Shown: positions 24,368-34,645 of the stretch, piece after piece
Position numbering within the stretch: the stretch's first letter is position 1
Layout: each line of letters opens with the position of its first letter
Assembly (NCBI GenBank): GCA_002261195.1
Contig: MVBO01000046.1
Span: 13,015 to 77,014, forward strand
Length of the DNA stretch: 64,000 bases
Direction of reading: 5' to 3'
DNA from: Bifiguratus adelaidae
Lineage: Eukaryota > Mucoromycota > Endogonomycetes > Endogonales
The notes under the pieces: model-generated
What the model was told of the DNA's origin: nothing
Databases searched by the model: none
The model's input: the letters and a program-made list of their open reading frames with translations, nothing else
Position numbers and translations under genes: made by a program

Positions 24368-25632
24368 ATGGGCGCGAACCTGTCAGTAGAGTCTATTGCT
24401 CCCGTAGCCGTTGTTTTTGTGACGCTTTGGCTGACATTGACTTTGTCGGGTTCACCTCCCCCCAGAGGAACCTCGACTATAGAAAAACCGGCAAACTTGA
24501 CCGAGAAGAAGCGGCATGTCACATCCTTGGCAGAGGCTCCCTCACAGGGCATTCAACTCGTTCAGCTTCCAGAAGAAGTCCTAATGCTCATTTGTCGACA
24601 CGTTGGGCCAGCTGAATTGCCTACAGTGGCTCTGGTAGGTGAAACTAGTACCTATCGCTCGCTAATCACTCGTTGCAGACCTGTCGTGCTTTGCACCGAA
24701 TTTGCCAAGCCGACTTGGTTTGGCGCGATATCATTGAAGACGAGTTTGGACCGCGGGTTTTGGACATTACGGAGCCTCTACGTGGGCAAAAGTCGTTTCG
24801 TGACCTATTCATCAATGACTGTAGGTAGACCAGATAGGTGAGAGCGCTTGAACTCAGGGATGAAATAGTGTCTCGACCGATTGCTCGGTCTGCCGTGCTT
24901 GATTGTGACATTGCGTGGAAGAATTCGAGGCACTATTGGAATATGATACCAGAAGAAACGAGGTAATTCCGTGTAGATGTCTAGAGGAACATGGCACTGA
25001 GCGTAGCTCTTAGCGTTTTCGGTGAAGCAGCCTACTTGCGGCTCGTTTTTTGGTTTGATGTAAGGTTGCACCCTCTGAGCAATATTGCAAAGATTACCCA
25101 TGCCCATATGTCTCTCTAGGTCAATGTCATAATACGAAACGTTCCTCCAGGCGAATATGACGTAGAATGGCGGGTACGACTGGCACCCGCATCGCGGCAA
25201 TTAGGAAGACATCTCTATCGATGGACCCTCAACATGTTGGCCAACCCTTTGGTAAGCCAAGAGACAAATCCATACAGCTATGCACTGACGTTGGATAGGT
25301 CGATGCGGACATTGCGCATCTAGCGGATCCTATCGCCTTCACAACACCGGAAATAGGAGAGTGTTGCGTACAGAATGGATGGAGTATCTTGAAGGCGCCT
25401 ACACCGTTGCTCATTAGACGTAGTTGGGGATACACGCACGTTCGGGTGGCCCTTGAAAATAAGGACAGCAATCCGAAGCATCAAATAGTACGTGCGGATG
25501 CATATAGGCAAAAGTGGCTAACTGGCCCTGTAGATGGTAGACGGCGTTCGGTTGGTGAAGAGAGATTTTAGTCGTGATGGCTGGGACAGAATAGGGGTTG
25601 ATATAGACGCACAAGGAACGTCGCTGGCATAA
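24368..25632 (+). CDS. F-box protein with C-terminal PP2-like domain
   Basis: Probable substrate adaptor of an SCF ubiquitin ligase. Seven exons: 24368-24634, 24679-24820, 24869-24962, 25014-25059, 25120-25251, 25299-25487, 25534-25632; 322 aa. Residues about 60-105 form an F-box (LPEEVLMLICRHVG, then LPTVALTCRALHRICQ and LVWRDIIEDEFGP). The remainder matches the phloem-protein-2-like domain found in some F-box proteins: HYWNMIPEET, LRLVFWFD and NVPPGEYDVEWRVRL. The N-terminus is unusual: MGANLS resembles an N-myristoylation signal and is followed by a hydrophobic stretch (VAVVFVTLWLTLTLSG), suggesting membrane attachment. Splicing was chosen to join LVFWFD to VNVIIRNVPPGEY. Confidence 0.8.
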
Positions 25633-25739
25633 TAGCTTGAGCGGCATGACATCAAGGCTTCCTTGCTTACATTCATGTACAGAGCGTGTATGCTATGTGG
25701 TAATAATGGACATCTACCCTGACATACCATGTGTCCTAG

Positions 25740-27384
25740 TTATTTAGGGAGCAATGCTGCCGGTAGTTCGTCTGGAATAGGATAACCGCCCAACCGGTCA
25801 TCGATCAAAAACATGCCAATCGCAAATTCGCCCTTATTGAGGTATCCATCCTGGTCGACATCCGCAAGGTTCCTATGTGCATCGTCAGCAAAAACGGACG
25901 TTGCCGATCATTATCGTTTTGGGGGCTTCACTTACCAAACGCGTGCTAGACTCGCAGCGTCTATGCGAGACTTTGCCCAGATCTTTTTGGTGGCGCTCCC
26001 TGTCCCTCATATGAGCGAACAGAAGAGATGCGACAACGTGTGATCGCCTTACCTTGCATCAGGCCCCCCTTGTGGTTGGCATCAAAAACTACATTGTACC
26101 GCCGACGAGCATCATCAGGAATGCCCTGTGCCAAATGATCTTCATCTGGGAATGGGCTATGCTTGTCAGGCCGTGGAGGCATCCTGGACTGTTTGGTGCT
26201 TGAGGTGCTTGAAATACTGTTTTCGCGAGGTGGAAGTGCTGGAGCAGGTGATTTTGTACTAGCGATAGGTGACGGAATAGAATTTCGTGTAGGTTCCATG
26301 GTTGGCTGCAACAGGATAATTAGAGCTTTGCTCTCATACTTGCTCATGTACTTACCTTGGCACGTTGTGGAAGTGATGGGGGTGGTAATTTCTGAGTGAC
26401 TGGTCGGACAGCGTCTTGCGCCTGCGGGCTGATGGATTTAGGTCCACTAGGCAAACTGGGAGGCGCCGTAGGTTTAGGAATACTCGTGCTAGGCTTGGGC
26501 GGCAAAGCGGGTTTTGACACATTTGGTTTGCTTTTAATAGGCGAGTCGGTCATGTCTGGAAGTTGTACTTGGCTTTTCCGCACAGAAGACGGCAAGACGA
26601 GCCTGGGTTCTTCGCGCTCTTCCCCGTCGGCCGAAACGGCTTTGCTGTTAATATCATTGCTGGACGGCGGAAGGCGCCTTGCTTTAGCGATATTATCAGC
26701 ATCTCGAACAGATCCTATGGACCGTTGTGGTGTGGTAGGCAAAGTGGTGACTTTGGGTGGGAAGGCGGGAGCTTTTTGGGGCTCATCTGGTAATTGCGAG
26801 GCTCGTTGGAGGAAGCTTTCTCGAAGAGCCTTGACAGAGAGTTTAGGGGCTTCATCAATACCGTCATCGTTAGTGGTTTTCTCTGATGGACGACTTTTGA
26901 CTTGCACTGGCAGAGAGCTAAACTTGGATGGAGACTTTGCCGTGCTGGCCTGCTTGTAGATGCTAGGTAATACCAATTTCGAGTCCTCGGGTACACTTTC
27001 CTCAAACTTGGACGCCATAGAAGATGCTTGCGGTGCCCTGTCCTGGGACCCAAACGTCTTTGGCTTTGCTGGAACCGGTTTCGGTGACTCCTGGTCCGCG
27101 GGGGTTAGTTATTATCTTTTATAGCTCTGACAATACCATACATACCTCTATCATCTCCACATAGTTGTAAGGAAACAATCCGGACCGTCCTGTCTTCTCC
27201 AAACGACCTTCATACCACCCCTCTTCGCTCGTCTCTTTTACTGTTGGGATGTCAATATAAGGTTTTAACTCAACGCTCCCGAGTAATACTTGCCATCGAC
27301 GATGATATCGCCTTCGGAAAAGCTCAGTTCCGAGTCGTCATCCGCTTCACAACTGTATAGCGCGCGTGCTTTTCGTGCGCTCAT
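25740..27384 (-). CDS. SH3 and EH domain protein (Irs4/Tax4-like C-terminus)
   Basis: Adaptor protein with an N-terminal SH3 domain, a long Pro/Ser-rich linker and a C-terminal EH domain, suggesting a role at cortical or endocytic sites. Exons 27384-27294, 27240-27146, 27090-26356, 26305-26053, 26005-25936, 25872-25740; 458 aa. The SH3 motif reads ALYSCEADDDSELSFSEGD, EEGWYEGRLEKTGRSGLFP, NYVEMIE. The linker has many PxxP stretches (KPALPPKPSTSIPKPTAPP). The EH domain ends with an EF-hand (DVDQDGYLNKGEF) followed by IPDELPAALLPK. Yeast Irs4/Tax4 carry a C-terminal EH domain, which supports the relationship, but they lack this SH3. The first intron (27293-27241) uses a GC donor, the only choice that keeps the SH3 fold in frame. 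Confidence 0.85.
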
Positions 27385-27689
27385 GCTTCGGCAGTCGTTA
27401 AGGCGTGTTCGTCCAAAAAAGGCAAGCAAGCTCTGGGAAGGGCAACCCAACAGCAAAACTCGTCAACGCAAAGCAAGCCATTGAGGGTGCATTGGCATCC
27501 AAGCTTCCTGTTAAAGACCCCTTTGGCTCCCCTGCCTTGCTTCTTGTCTTGAGCATCCTCCGTGGCGTCCATCATCCTTCACGCTCTACACTCGCATTCC
27601 TCCAGCCAAAGTTTTCGTGACGTCACTTAAATCCACGCACTCCAGTCCACGTAAGGCTTGTCAGCTTCTCTCTCTCTTTCTCTTGTAGC
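27385..27689. promoter_or_regulatory. Divergent promoter of SH3/EH gene and proteasome beta-7
   Basis: 305 bp between the two start codons. It carries a TGACGTCA palindrome at 27618-27625 and a CT-rich run before the proteasome ATG. No gene is seen inside it. Confidence 0.5.
27618..27625. promoter_or_regulatory. CRE/ATF-type palindrome TGACGTCA
   Basis: Second copy in the window of the palindrome found in the lysine promoter, here 65 bp upstream of the proteasome beta-7 ATG. bZIP binding is inferred from the motif. Confidence 0.4.
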
Positions 27690-28695
27690 ATGGATCACTT
27701 TCCTGCCCACTGGGGCAAGCCACGACATGAGCAACAGATAGATCAGTATAATACTATGCCACTATACACCAATGTGCAGAAGACACAGGCTGCAAGTGGA
27801 CCTATAACGCACACACAGTAAGTCCAGTGGGGGTTGGAAGCAGACGGTGATTGACACGGTATAGGTCACCGGTGGTCACAGGAACGTCGGTGATTGCCTT
27901 TAAATACAAGGACGGTATCATGATGGCGGCAGATAACCTCGGTAAGTGATTGCGGCTGTGGACCTTATTTCAAGGTTGGAGCTAATGCTCTCTCGGTAGC
28001 TTCCTATGGTTCGCTTGCGCGCTTTAGAGATGTCGAGCGATTGATACCAGTTGGTGAGCACACGGTGGTAGGTGCATCCGGTGACATTTCTGATTTCCAA
28101 TACCTCAAACACGTCCTGGACTCGCTCATGTAAGTGAAATGACGAAGATGTGGATCTGGCAGGCAGGTTGGCTCACATGTCGTGATCCTATAGGACACGG
28201 GAATTCTACATGGATGACGGACATGTTTTGGGCACACCTCACATATTTGAATACCTCTGGCGCGTCATGTATGGCCGTCGAAGCAAATTCAACCCTCTAT
28301 GGAATTCACTCGTCGTCGGAGGTGTACACAACGGCGAAAGGTTCTTGGGATACGTGGATCTCAAGGGCACGACATACAAGTCAAACACCATTGCCACTGG
28401 ATTCGGTGGATATTTAGCTCAACCTATTTTACGAAAACGGGTCGAGGGCAGGGAGGATGAATTGACAGAAGAGGAAGCGATCGAAATCGTCGATACCTGT
28501 ATGAAGGTCCTATTCTACAGAGATGCGCGATCCATGAACAAGGTAAGGTGCCCTGCATCACGTACACTTTTCATTGACTTTTTTGTCCAGTTTCAACGCG
28601 CCAAGATTACCAAGGATGGTCTGCAAATATCAGAGCCTACATCAGTGTCTACGGATTGGGCTTTTGCGGAAGGCATAAAGGGATATGGTGCCTAG
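27690..28695 (+). CDS. PRE4: 20S proteasome subunit beta-7 (Pre4/PSMB4)
   Basis: Non-catalytic beta subunit of the 20S proteasome core. Exons 27690-27817, 27865-27941, 28000-28129, 28194-28542, 28591-28695; 262 aa. After a propeptide of about 45 residues the beta-type fold begins at VVTGTSVIAFKYKDGIMMAA, followed by DNLASYGSLARFRDVER and GASGDISDFQYLK. RRSKFNPLWNSLVVGG and FLGYVDLKGTTYKS are specific to the beta-7/PSMB4 branch, as is FYRDARSMNKFQRAKIT near the C-terminus. Length matches the family (about 260 aa). It is divergent from the SH3/EH gene. Confidence 0.95.
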
Positions 28696-28802
28696 ATTGC
28701 ATTGTACATTCAGGACGGAATTTGAGACTTTTTTGTAGCATGTTGACCGGATGCGTTTTCTACAAAATGATGGACGGACCGTCCACACAGATAAATACAG
28801 TC

Positions 28803-30114
28803 TTATTCGGTCTTTGGTCGTTTGCGCTCTTGGTTAGAAGTGCCATTGGCGTCCGCTCCTTTCCGTTTGGACTTGATCAAGGAGGTCAAATCATTCACAG
28901 GCATGTTCTTTGCAGTATTGGCGTCCGATGAGCTTGTTTGCGATTTTCCGCAGAGCAGTTCGCGCAGAATATCTTCTGTCTTTGGTAGCGTTTTCAGCTG
29001 ACGAAGCTCCTCCAACTATGCGAGAATGAGCATTTACATAAAATGTGTTCAGATGCGTCTATTACCTTGGCGTCTAATTCAGGAAGCATGTCTTTGAGCT
29101 CGATAATCTCCGCTTGATTGGCTGCAGACGGCTGAGCTGCTTGCTTTCCCTTTCCTTTGTGATCCTCGGAATCATTCTGCAATCGTTCTATCCGCCGCTG
29201 AAAAACGTTCATTGCCTTTTCAATATGTTCAGACGCATGGTGAGCCTCGGTGGGTTGGAACTCAAGGGCGAGCGCCAGTTTGTAATGTGCCTCGGCCAGT
29301 TGCCTATCGTCGTCGTCCAAGAGTTCAGTTTTGACTTTTAGTGCCTCACGGAAATCTGTCACTGCTTGATCAAATTTCTCTAAACAAAAACGTTAGTCTT
29401 GGAGTTTGTGCATGTCCACTAGAAGCATACCTGTCTCCAGCGAAATGTCACCTAGGTACATGAGGACATCAGCCAACTTCAACTGCGCTTCTTTGCCTTC
29501 TTGCTTTGCGTAAATGACGCGAGCAATATCCAAGATTTCCCATGCATAGGCAAAGTCATCTTCGTTCTGTGCGGCCGCATCTGCCTGATTCTCGCCGTCG
29601 GCCTCTTTTTGTTTCTCCTCGTTCTGTGCAGCGTTTGGATCCTCTGGATCGCGAAGGTCTGGTTCACCTTCGAAATGGAATCGTGGATTGGATATCACTA
29701 TAGAAGCGATGAGCGATATCAAATCGACATGCGCTTTTGCAATCACCTGATTCTGGCTCTTCCTTGACTTCGTTTGCGGCGCTTTGACCGGTGGCCTCAT
29801 TCCCAAGGACGCTGTTTTGCTGAGTAGCATAATGCAATAACGCGCGACCATACAAGAAATAGGCATCACCGCACATGGGGGATAGTTCACCATAAGTCTT
29901 GTCTCTATAGCGCGGAACGATAAGTCAACATTGCGCGTCAAGCGTGTTCTCGGTATCGCAACTCAACTTACAGAATCTCGCACGCCTGTCCAAACTTCTG
30001 CATGCTCTCTTCATACTCTTGAAGTGCGAAAGCTTTCGTGCCCTCATCAAGAAGCTTCTGCATGTCTGCGACCTGTTCGCTTTTCGCATTTGTAGCTGCT
30101 TCGTCCGCAGACAT
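28803..30114 (-). CDS. NASP/Sim3/Hif1-type histone chaperone (SHNi-TPR)
   Basis: Nuclear chaperone binding H3/H4 and feeding chromatin assembly (Sim3 and Hif1 are the yeast relatives). Exons 30114-29972, 29904-29747, 29697-29431, 29379-29066, 29015-28803; 364 aa. TPR-like helices include KLLDEGTKAFALQEYEESMQ, GDAYFLYGRALLHYATQQ, DFAYAWEILDIARVIYAKQE and AEAHYKLALALEFQ. A long acidic insert (rich in Glu/Asp/Gln, around 29560-29690) interrupts a TPR, as is diagnostic for this family. The C-terminus is Lys/Arg-rich (KSKRKGADANG, ERKRPKTE), a likely nuclear signal. ATG 30114 is preferred; an in-frame ATG at 30165 would add a hydrophobic, signal-like leader unsuited to a nuclear protein. Confidence 0.87.
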
Positions 30115-30191
30115 GTCAACCACAAAGAAGAACAGCGACAGAAACACGAATTTCAAAAGTCGCATCTATGGAGTTCATTTACAGTGCAATG

Positions 30192-31914
30192 TTAGGCAGT
30201 TTCGACCTGCTGTGCAATGGCCATCTTTTGCTTAAGCTTCTGTCCACCTCGCTTTCTCTTCTTACGCTTGGTCGCATCTTCTTCAGACGCACGCTTTTTG
30301 GCTTGCTGAATTCTCTTGCGTTCGCCGAAGTTACTGTCGTGCAATTGCTGTATACGTGTTTGAGAGAGGATCCGATTTTTAGAGCATATGCATTGAACGC
30401 TTACCATGTTGGCAACTCGCTTCGCTGTGGATACCTCTTGCAAGATCTCGATAATCTTATTATCGTTGACCTTGTATTCTTCCATCTCCTTGTCTAAATC
30501 ATATGCGTCAGTCACACGGTAAATAGCAATAGTGCGGGCAGAACCTACTTGTTCGGGCCTCAATCGCGTGGACAAGCTCAATATCTCGCTCTGACACAAT
30601 AGACACAGCCTGACCGCCACGTCCAGCACGAGCAGTACGACCGACGCGATGAATGTAGTCGGTGGGGTCACGCGGAATATCGTAATTGATCACTGTCTGC
30701 ACTGTGGGAATATCCAAACCACTGTGTGAAAACTGGGTCAGACAAAGGTTTTGAGCATAAGCATTGACATACCGAGAGCCGACATCTGTAGCGATCAAGA
30801 TTTTGACCACTTCAGCACGAAACCTTCCCAGTGAATCAAGACGCTGTTGCTGAGTCAGTTCCGAGTGCAACGAGGTGCATTTTATGCCGAGCTCCTTCAG
30901 CATGACTGTAATGTGTTCTGCGGTGGCGCATTTTCCGCAAAAGATGATGGTTGATTTATCGCCGAATTCTTCGGATCGTAACAGGTAGGTGAGATAATGC
31001 TCCCGAACTTGGGAAGGTATGAAGACGTAAAATTGTGATAAGGTGGATACGGTTGAAACGCTGGTGTCGCATCGATATACAAAGGGTTTCTTGGCTGGCG
31101 GAGCTGACTCCTTTAATGCTAGAATGGAATCGGAAATGGTGGCGGTGAAGAGGAGGGTTTGTCGCTTTTCGGGTATCTCATTGAGAATGACTTCTAGGTC
31201 ATCGGCGAACGTATCGGAAAGGAGCCGATCTGCTTCATCCAGAACAAGGAATCGGCACCGCGACAAGTTGACAGCGTTGGCGCTGCTTCGGATGTGATCA
31301 CGGAGTCTTCCTGGGGTAGCAATGATGACATGTGGTCGTCTGCTTAAAGCAAGCGCCTGTGACATCATGTCTGCAGCACATGCATAAGATACGCATCCTC
31401 TCAGATCAAGATCAAGCGCTGCTCACCTAAACCTCCAACGACAACACATTCCTTCAAATTGATACCCTTTCCGAGGACGCGAAACTGTTCGGAGATTTGA
31501 AACGCAAGCTCTCTGTGGACATATGTAAGTTTTCGCCATAATCATTGTACCATCAGAATGCCAAACTCACCTCGTCGGCGTGAGGACAACCGCAAAGACA
31601 CCATAAGGATCTTCCGACAGCTTTTGCAAGATTGGCAGTGCAAAAGCAGCTGTTTTACCGGAACCTGTCTTCGCACCACCAATAACATCCCTTCCCTCCA
31701 ATATCGGCCGTATACAGTGTCGTTGAATCTCTGTAGGCGCTCTAATGGACATGGCTTCCAATGCTTCCTGTAACCAGCTCGAAATGCCCAGATCTTGAAA
31801 TTTCACGAGCAAATCTGACTCGTTGCCATCCACCTCATATTCACTCTCCCGTTCACTCTCGCTATCCGAGAGAGCGTCTGTAATGCGCCCATTCACCTCC
31901 TCGGTGTCAGACAT
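30192..31914 (-). CDS. DBP8: DEAD-box ATP-dependent RNA helicase Dbp8
   Basis: Nucleolar helicase for early 18S rRNA processing. Exons 31914-31571, 31512-31427, 31370-30773, 30721-30549, 30493-30405, 30347-30192; 481 aa. Q motif [14 protein letters not shown] with PTEIQRHCI; motif [17 protein letters not shown]; Ia LTPTRELAFQ; Ib [28 protein letters not shown] (Thr in place of the usual Ser of SAT); [39 protein letters not shown] short acidic N-terminal extension and a very basic C-terminal tail ([17 protein letters not shown]) fit Dbp8/DDX49 better than other DEAD-box families. It is divergent from the lactonase gene (101 bp). Confidence 0.93.
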
Positions 31915-32015
31915 GAGCTAGAAAGAAGGTTTTTCATAGTTCCCAAAAAGGAAAGGCGGAAAGGTCCCGAATCTCAGACCTCCTCTCCGTCCCGCACGCT
32001 TTCTCTCTCTCAACT

Positions 32016-33062
32016 ATGGCGTTATATCTCTCCACCTATACCTCGGGCAAGTCTGAGGGTATCTACTTGTATTCTCTCGATGCAGAGACCGGGTCATTGA
32101 CGTTCAAGGGCCTGTCCGGTAAGGCAAGCAACCCTTCTTGGATACAGTTTGATGCTGGGCAGAAACACTTGTATGGCGCCTCGGAGGATGAGGAAGGATG
32201 TATTGTGGCATTCAAGATTGATGAAACGACCAAGAACTTGAGCGTGATCAACAGCGTTCCGAGTCACGGCGCTGACCCTTGTCACTTGGTGCTGGACAAG
32301 AGCGGTCGTCATATCTTGTACGCCAACTACAGTGGAGGATCGGTCGGCGTGATTCCGATCAACATGGATGGTAGTGTTAGCGAGGTTACGAGCCACATTC
32401 AACATGAAAGGGCGACGAAGGCCAACCCGCAACGACAGGAGAAGGCTCACGCCCATTCCATCAATCTGGATCCCTCGGGCAAGTTTGCAATCGTCTTGGA
32501 CTTAGGAGGCGATATTGCGGAGGTTTATGCCTTTGACGAGCAAAAAGGCACCCTCACGCATCATGATTCCTTCACTTTCCCTAACGGCGCTGGTCCGCGG
32601 CACTTGACCTTCAATCCTCACAACCCAAGGCAATGTTTTGCAGTGACCGAGTTGTCGAACGATGTATATTCCTTTGACTTTGATCCCTCAATCGGAAAGC
32701 TTACAAAGGTGCAGTCAGTGTCGGCCATGCCCAAGGGTGAACAATCCGGAAAGGATTTTGCCGCCGAGATCAAGGTCCACCCAAAACTGCCTGTCCTGTA
32801 TACCTCGGTGCGAGGCGACGATACAATTGCCATCTTCAAGATTGATTCAGATGGCAAGTTGACCTTGATCGACAATGCTTCCACGCACGGTGAACATCCG
32901 CGCCACTTTAACATTGACAACACTGGCAAATGGCTACTGTGCGCTAACAAGGATTCTGGACGAGTTGAAGTGTTTGCTGTGGATCAGCAGACCGGTCGAC
33001 TGACCTGGCATCAGGACAAGGCCATCGAACGCGCCGATCCCGTCTGTGTTCGGTTCTGGTAG
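32016..33062 (+). CDS. 6-phosphogluconolactonase-like beta-propeller (YbhE type)
   Basis: Intronless 348-aa member of the seven-bladed-propeller lactonase family (bacterial YbhE/Pgl 6-phosphogluconolactonase; related to fungal carboxy-muconate cyclases). Repeated blade signatures include NPSWIQFDAGQKHLYG, ADPCHLVLDKSGRHILYANY, KAHAHSINLDPSGKF, GAGPRHLTFNPHNP and EHPRHFNIDNTGKWLLCAN; the R-H dyads on alternate blades are typical of the active site. No signal peptide is seen, so a cytosolic enzyme is likely. Whether the substrate is 6-phosphogluconolactone or another lactone cannot be told from sequence. It is one of few single-exon genes here. Confidence 0.85.
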   Translation: MALYLSTYTSGKSEGIYLYSLDAETGSLTFKGLSGKASNPSWIQFDAGQKHLYGASEDEEGCIVAFKIDETTKNLSVINSVPSHGADPCHLVLDKSGRHILYANYSGGSVGVIPINMDGSVSEVTSHIQHERATKANPQRQEKAHAHSINLDPSGKFAIVLDLGGDIAEVYAFDEQKGTLTHHDSFTFPNGAGPRHLTFNPHNPRQCFAVTELSNDVYSFDFDPSIGKLTKVQSVSAMPKGEQSGKDFAAEIKVHPKLPVLYTSVRGDDTIAIFKIDSDGKLTLIDNASTHGEHPRHFNIDNTGKWLLCANKDSGRVEVFAVDQQTGRLTWHQDKAIERADPVCVRFW

Positions 33063-33484
33063 ACAAGTCGTGCATTCTCGGTATCGTGTCATGTCCGTCT
33101 CCATACAACGAGTCTGAACCAATGCATGTGACATGGTGAATAAATGCAATCTCAAAGTTCAAGCGTCATTTTGTCTACTGTGCCATATCGAGAGGGTATC
33201 AGAATATGCCGACTGTGCCCCGCATCACATCGTGCGAAATAGACCCTGAACCATAAAAGGACACGGACGTGGTCACACGTTGTTGTTACGCAAGCTCAAT
33301 AGAACAATTGTGTTCAAGTGCGATCTTGGTAGGATTAAGGTCGTAAAGATCAAGAGCCGATCGTTCAAGTTGTCTAGGAACAACCCTCCGGTCGCCCACC
33401 GGCAACCAGTTACGGAATAGTTTGGTTGAATGAACAAATGTATAAGAATGATGCCAGGATGCGAGAATAACAATCCCATTCAAG
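33063..33484. other. Intergenic, no gene recognised
   Basis: 422 bp between the lactonase and the broken GH45 copy. Only short unsupported reading frames. No repeat or RNA gene was recognised. Confidence 0.5.
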
Positions 33485-34080
33485 ATGGTCAAAATGCTCT
33501 GTTCTCGCTGTTCTTGCGCTCCTGGCCTTGGCAAAGGCTGATAATCTCAGTCCTGGCGGTACTGCTACACGTTACTGGGATTGCTACAAGCGTTCGGGTG
33601 GTAACAGTGGAAAGGCGGCCGTGAATCAACCTTTGAATGTGCTTGCTACCAGGTCACTTTTGATCAATTGCCTGGCAAGACCTTGATCGTGCAAGCCGCA
33701 AACGACGGTGGTGATGTTCCAGCCACCAATTTCGACATTCAAATCCCTGGAGGAGGTGTGGGGTCTATTCGATGCTTGCACAGCAGAACACAATGCTCCT
33801 CGAAGTTCACAGAAAGCGATTCATCCATGAAGGTGTCAAGCTAATCTTCGCTTTAGCCGGCGATTGGGGCGCTCAATATGAAGGCATAACCAGTCAAACC
33901 GATTGCTCTCAATTGACCTCATCTATACACCCTGGATGCAATTGACGATTCACATGGTTTGCCGATAACCCGACCATTCAGCATGAAGCGTGTCCAATGC
34001 CCTAGCCAGTTGATCGATCTCTTCGGATGTATCCGAGACGATGATTCTTCGCAGCCACCAGCTACCGTAAGCTGCCAAAA
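33485..34080 (+). pseudogene. GH45 endoglucanase pseudogene
   Basis: Degenerate copy of the intact GH45 gene 1.1 kb downstream. Recognisable segments: the start and signal region, TRYWDC (with Tyr replacing the next conserved Cys and Arg replacing Pro), ECACYQVTFDQLPGKTLIVQ, VPATNFDIQIPGGG and NPTI. Breaks: a frameshift in the signal peptide, an internal deletion removing the part equivalent to about 34793-35013 of the intact gene (including its first intron), an extra G in GTGTGGGGTC near 33760, lost bases near 33802, and a TGG-to-TGA change at 33943-33945. The linker and CBM1 of the intact copy are absent. The breaks make a functional product very unlikely. Confidence 0.92.
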
Positions 34081-34645
34081 TGTGCTCTTGTTGTCTAGCG
34101 CCGCCGTTCGCGGTGAATCCTATTCATGGATGAATAAATTCCAGTGCTTCAACGTATAATCATCCTCCGCTTCTCTGTGCGCGCACAAAACGCATCTCCT
34201 TCCATGGTACTCCCACATGTTTCTACCAGCACTATCCGCGTTTTTCCGTCAGGGATCTCAAGCCCCTCGCGATCACTTCCCGTCCCGCCTACACCTCTTT
34301 TCCCACGGTATAAAGTGCTGATGCCACCCACTTTCCACGCTCACGGGATGTTCCCTCAGACGGAATAGACAAAGATTTTCCCAGCGATGCTGCGATGGCT
34401 GGACCCTATCCCATTCTCGGTCAAGGGTCCGAACCGGAGGGGTAAACGTCAGGTTGCACCATCTTATAACAAGATCGCCGTTTTGAGGAGTGAATTTGAT
34501 CGACGGGAATATTGGGCCCAGGTGTGGAGGGTTCCTCGACGTGTTTCCGTATCCATTCACGTTTCGGATTTACGATAGAGGTCTAGAATGGTTAGCGAGT
34601 GGTATAAAGGGAGGTAATTGTCTGTACTTGTCACAAATAAACAAA
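34081..34645. promoter_or_regulatory. Upstream region of GH45 gene
   Basis: 565 bp between the pseudogene remnant and the intact GH45 ATG. It has TATAAA at 34309-34314 and at 34603-34608, the latter 38 bp before the ATG. No gene seen. Confidence 0.5.
34603..34608 (+). promoter_or_regulatory. TATA box of the GH45 gene
   Basis: TATAAA in the context GGTATAAAGGG, 38 bp upstream of the start codon. Strong TATA elements are common in regulated secreted-enzyme genes. Confidence 0.5.

Noticed and set aside
30114..30165. Signal-peptide-like leader on the histone chaperone (in-frame ATG at 30165)
   Set aside because: The leader is hydrophobic but the protein is a nuclear NASP-type chaperone with a basic C-terminal signal; the ATG at 30114 gives the expected acidic N-terminus. 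The longer start is kept only as an unlikely alternative.
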